Origin: Blastocatellia bacterium
GTDB lineage: Bacteria > Acidobacteriota > Blastocatellia > Pyrinomonadales > Pyrinomonadaceae
DNA length: 64,000 bases
Reading direction: 5' to 3'
NCBI GenBank assembly: GCA_016789265.1
Contig: JAEUQK010000029.1
Coordinates: 186,001 to 250,000, forward strand
Shown here piece by piece: positions 61,325-64,000 of the stretch. Numbering within the stretch: the stretch's first letter is position 1; the number at the start of each line of letters is the position of its first letter. The translations under genes were made by a program, and so were the position numbers. Under the pieces are notes generated by a model, which had not been told where the DNA came from, ran no database searches, and saw nothing but the letters and a program-made list of their open reading frames with translations.

Positions 61325-62770
61325 TTATTGCGGAGCGATGTACCCCGCGGGGATCGGTAGATCGGTCGCGATGCCGAACTGAGTGGCAAAAAGCGATAGA
61401 TCCGAGCTTCGCTGTATCCACCAGGTTCCGTTCGAGGGACGAAATACGCCGATGTCCGTCTTCCCGTCGCCGTCGTAATCGGCGGGAACTGCTTTGTCCT
61501 CGCCGGCTCCGAATTGTGTCGCACTCACACCCGCGGTCGAGCCGTTGACCCACCATTGTCCGGAGGACGGTCGATAAATGGCGATGTCGTATCGGCCGTC
61601 ACCGTCAAAATCGCCTTGCACAGGCCGGTCGCCAGGCAGGCCGAATTGATAGATCGCAAGTCCATCGCTGCTTCTCAGGATGTACCAAAGCCCGCTCGAA
61701 GGCCTGAATACGGCAATGTCGGTCTTTGCGTCCCCGTCATAATCGCCCTGCACCGGCAGATCGGTCGATATGCCCCATTGAGTCAGTGAATATCCACCCG
61801 TACTCTTTAGTACCCACCAGGTTCCGTCAGATGGACGAAAGACTGCCGGGTCGGTAATGAGATCGCCATCGTAATCACCCGCGACCGGAATGTCGCCAGC
61901 CAACCCGAACTGAAAAAAGGAGACGCCGGAAGTGCTTCGCAGTAAATACCAGACCCCGGTCGAAGGCCGATAAAGACCGCGGTCGGTCGTTCCGTCTCCG
62001 TCATAATCGCCGGGCGCCGGAATATCTCCGGCCGTTCCCCATTGTAGGATCTGTACGTTATTGTCTGCCGAGTTCGCGCTGTACCAGGTACCTTGAGAAG
62101 GACGAAATACCGCGATCTCGCTCTTATCATCACCGTCGAAACTCGAAATGGCCGAACCAGCCAGCGTCGCGCCTGAGGTCGTATAGATCCTGTCGCCGGC
62201 GGTTCCGCCATCGCTGTCCGCTGCGTTTCCGGCAGCATAAAAGCCTATCTTCCCAACTCGGCGAGGTGGTGCGGTCCAGGTGAAACTCCAGGACTTTGTA
62301 CCGAACTGAGTCGGCGTAACGCCATTGACCGTATGCTCAATGTACTGGCGTTCCGTGATGCCCACATTTCCGATCTCGACCTGAAGCGTCGGCGGAACAT
62401 CACCCGGCAATGTATAAGCGCCGGCCTTTTCTCCCGTTGAGTCGATAGCCGTCATTTGAAATCCGTAGATCACTGCATCGGATTGATTTACCGTAACCGT
62501 GATCGGGATCTGCTGGCCCGGGCGATAATTCTTGGGAAGACCTGAGATCTGCACGTTTCCGGTCCCGCTGTTCACTTCATACTGTGCGTGGCAGGCTGTA
62601 CAGTTTGCTTCGCCGGGACCGCCGGTATGAGCCGGGGCTGGGCCGGACGCAGAAGCGCCTGTCCTGGTCCCTGTAAAATCAGGACTAAGATATCCCGCGA
62701 TCGCCAGTATGACGGCCGCGCAAAGTGATGCGAATTTAAGGTGAGGTTTTCGTATAGCCGTAATTCTCAT
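61325..62770 (-). CDS. Secreted FG-GAP (VCBS-like) repeat protein with a single CxxCH motif
   Basis: A 481-residue protein with a signal peptide or anchor (about 10-30), then a region of about 150 residues carrying one CxxCH haem-type motif (residues 57-61, NCTACH) in a choice-of-anchor-like / Reeler-like beta domain. Six FG-GAP-type repeats follow with the pattern (D)(Y/F)DGD...D(I)(A)(V)(F/Y)RPS, each with calcium-binding-like aspartates; they fold into a beta propeller as in integrins. The second-to-last repeats are the most regular. Probably surface exposed. The role of the single haem motif is unclear. Confidence 0.8.
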   Translation of the reverse strand: MRITAIRKPHLKFASLCAAVILAIAGYLSPDFTGTRTGASASGPAPAHTGGPGEANCTACHAQYEVNSGTGNVQISGLPKNYRPGQQIPITVTVNQSDAVIYGFQMTAIDSTGEKAGAYTLPGDVPPTLQVEIGNVGITERQYIEHTVNGVTPTQFGTKSWSFTWTAPPRRVGKIGFYAAGNAADSDGGTAGDRIYTTSGATLAGSAISSFDGDDKSEIAVFRPSQGTWYSANSADNNVQILQWGTAGDIPAPGDYDGDGTTDRGLYRPSTGVWYLLRSTSGVSFFQFGLAGDIPVAGDYDGDLITDPAVFRPSDGTWWVLKSTGGYSLTQWGISTDLPVQGDYDGDAKTDIAVFRPSSGLWYILRSSDGLAIYQFGLPGDRPVQGDFDGDGRYDIAIYRPSSGQWWVNGSTAGVSATQFGAGEDKAVPADYDGDGKTDIGVFRPSNGTWWIQRSSDLSLFATQFGIATDLPIPAGYIAPQ

Positions 62771-62903
62771 TTAAAACACTCCGGAGGATCAACTTCGTAA
62801 CTTATTATTTGACGGGACAGGGGAACTTTAAGTTGAGATTTTCTACCTAAATGATGTTTGTTATGCGAGATAAAGTCAATTATTGATCTTGCCGAGATAT
62901 GAC

Positions 62904-62943
62904 AAAAAAAACTAAGGCGGCGGAAAAGGTTCCACCGCCTTAG
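62904..62943 (-). terminator. Intrinsic terminator of the FG-GAP gene at the right edge
   Basis: CTAAGGCGG at 62912-62920 pairs with CCGCCTTAG at 62935-62943. Read on the minus strand, the stem is followed by eight T. It lies 47 bases after the stop of the rightmost gene. Confidence 0.88.
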
Positions 62944-62990
62944 ATCATGAAACGGGAGCGTTTCGTTTTTCAAAACGCCCCAGATCGCCC

Positions 62991-64000
62991 TTATTGCGGC
63001 AGGTAGCTTGCCGGTATCGGCTGATCGCCGGCGAGTCCCCATTGCTGTACCTGGACCGTGCTGTTCGAAGACCGCAGTATCCACCACTCTCCGTTACGGA
63101 AGATAGCGATGTCATACTTGCCGTCGCCGTCGTAATCGCCCGGTACCGGAATGTCTGTTGACGTTCCGAACTGAACGATCTGCACCTGCTGATCGCTGCT
63201 TCGGTAGATGTACCAGAAACCCGTACTCGGACGGTAGACCGCTATATCGTCTTTGCCGTCGCCGTCGTAATCCGCCGGAACCGGCTTGTCAGCCGAAATA
63301 CCGAACTGCAACGCCGTGAATTGAGTGGCCGGATTGCCCGAAGCCGCCGCGATATACCATACGCCGGTTGACGGACGATAGACCGCGATCTCAGCCTTGC
63401 TGTCGCCCGAGAAGTCGCCAACGAACGGCTTGTCACCCGCCGATCCGAATTGGAAGATACGAACCGGATTCGCATCGTTCGGAGCCAGGATGTAGAAGTT
63501 CGTATCGGACTCGCGCCAGACAGCAAAATCATCTACACCGTCACCCGTGAAGTCGCGGATCGCCGGTTTGTCGCCCGGGACGCCCCACGCATAGCCGATA
63601 AAGGCATACGACGGGGAGTTCAGTATCCAGAAGTCAGCCGGATCTATCGGCGTGGTCGGGCGATTTATAATATGGTCGGTCTTTCGATCGCCATTCGTGT
63701 CGCCGCCCATGGCATAGTCACCATTTGCTCCCCACTGAATTCCTGCCGGACCATCCGTTGTACGGTTAACCCAGAAGGTACCCGTCGAGGGCCTCCAGAT
63801 CGAAACGTCGGTCTTGCCATCGCCGTCATAATCGGCCCTGACGGATCTTGCAGGAGCGCAAGGCCCGTTACAGGCAACTCCGGATACGACCTGAACGTCG
63901 TCGATCCGAGCACCGGTCGCGGTTACGGAGCTGTCAGTGGCGACCAGCCATCGCAACTGGACATTTTGTCCCTGAGCGGCTGCAGGCAGATTTGCAGTCG
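62991..64000 (-). CDS. FG-GAP (VCBS-like) repeat protein, cut by the right window edge
   Basis: The frame is open to the right edge on the minus strand, so the N-terminus is outside; a TTG at 63956 is not the real start. The first visible residues (TANLPAAAQGQNVQLRWLV...DDVQVVSG) look like the end of a beta-sandwich domain of the kind that precedes C-terminal repeats. Six FG-GAP-type blades follow (for example DYDGDGKTDVSIWRPS, DFSGDSKAEIAVYRPS, DYDGDGKDDIAVYRPS), ending GLAGDQPIPASYLPQ. It shares this repeat style and its ending with the neighbouring FG-GAP gene, so the two are paralogues. Probably a secreted or surface protein. Confidence 0.82.
   Translation of the reverse strand, partial: TANLPAAAQGQNVQLRWLVATDSSVTATGARIDDVQVVSGVACNGPCAPARSVRADYDGDGKTDVSIWRPSTGTFWVNRTTDGPAGIQWGANGDYAMGGDTNGDRKTDHIINRPTTPIDPADFWILNSPSYAFIGYAWGVPGDKPAIRDFTGDGVDDFAVWRESDTNFYILAPNDANPVRIFQFGSAGDKPFVGDFSGDSKAEIAVYRPSTGVWYIAAASGNPATQFTALQFGISADKPVPADYDGDGKDDIAVYRPSTGFWYIYRSSDQQVQIVQFGTSTDIPVPGDYDGDGKYDIAIFRNGEWWILRSSNSTVQVQQWGLAGDQPIPASYLPQ

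Overview
The window looks like a chromosome segment of an Acidobacteriota bacterium, probably of the Blastocatellia/Pyrinomonadales type. This is inferred from family content rather than a marker gene. The indicators are many secreted serine hydrolases and TPR proteins, several genes encoding an N-terminal 'CP.C...CLDDG' half zinc ribbon, FG-GAP repeat surface proteins, a cytochrome with the reaction-centre-type fold common in this phylum, and a PilMNOPQ operon. No rRNA, tRNA, CRISPR array or transposase was recognised. Two genes are cut by the window edges: a radical-SAM protein at the left and an FG-GAP repeat protein at the right.

Layout. Positions 1-7,500: the end of a radical-SAM enzyme, a 35-residue pilin-like peptide, phosphoglucose isomerase, a secreted TPR protein, inositol-3-phosphate synthase, an acyl-CoA ligase and a lipoprotein. 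Positions 7,600-18,400: aldehyde dehydrogenase, a TPR protein, a class III aminotransferase, a serine hydrolase, dihydropyrimidinase (hydA) and a divergent GTP-cyclohydrolase-II-like protein. Two decayed copies of the hydA 5' end lie here too, one before and one after a small secreted NTF2-like gene. Positions 18,500-24,950: a coupled or split pair of small genes, a clostripain-family peptidase with twelve perfect KLAGQEGS repeats, a membrane Ser/Thr kinase with an extracytoplasmic FlgO/TPR part, and an acetyltransferase. Positions 25,000-41,740: a serine hydrolase, a D-aminoacylase-like protein, and six paralogues with the half zinc ribbon, interleaved with a Tat-exported class V aminotransferase, an alpha/beta hydrolase and a toxin-antitoxin pair. 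Positions 41,740-49,400: a nucleobase transporter, a dihaem cytochrome, N-carbamoyl-beta-alanine amidohydrolase, a RidA protein, PreT, a cupin and PreA. Positions 49,500-64,000: an SLH/TPR protein, a GH9-deacetylase fusion, a phosphotransferase and acyl-CoA dehydrogenase pair, pilMNOPQ, and two FG-GAP proteins.

How the genes work together. The clearest pathway is reductive uracil/thymine breakdown. It comprises NCS1 uptake, PreT/PreA reduction, HydA ring opening, a nitrilase-family N-carbamoyl-beta-alanine hydrolase, a class III aminotransferase for beta-alanine and an aldehyde dehydrogenase for the semialdehyde. These genes sit in two blocks (7.6-18.4 kb and 41.7-49.4 kb) on either side of the paralogue array. 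The last array gene is only five bases upstream of the transporter, so the array and the second block are probably co-transcribed.

The best candidate for something undescribed is that array. All six proteins carry the half ribbon followed by a conserved EPxTA(I)(L/I) motif in a cytoplasmic tail. Beyond it they vary: membrane segment or none, and TPR or TolB-like propeller. The upstream Ser/Thr kinase has the same FlgO/TPR module outside the membrane. A kinase or phospho-threonine switch acting on this motif is my hypothesis and is not established.
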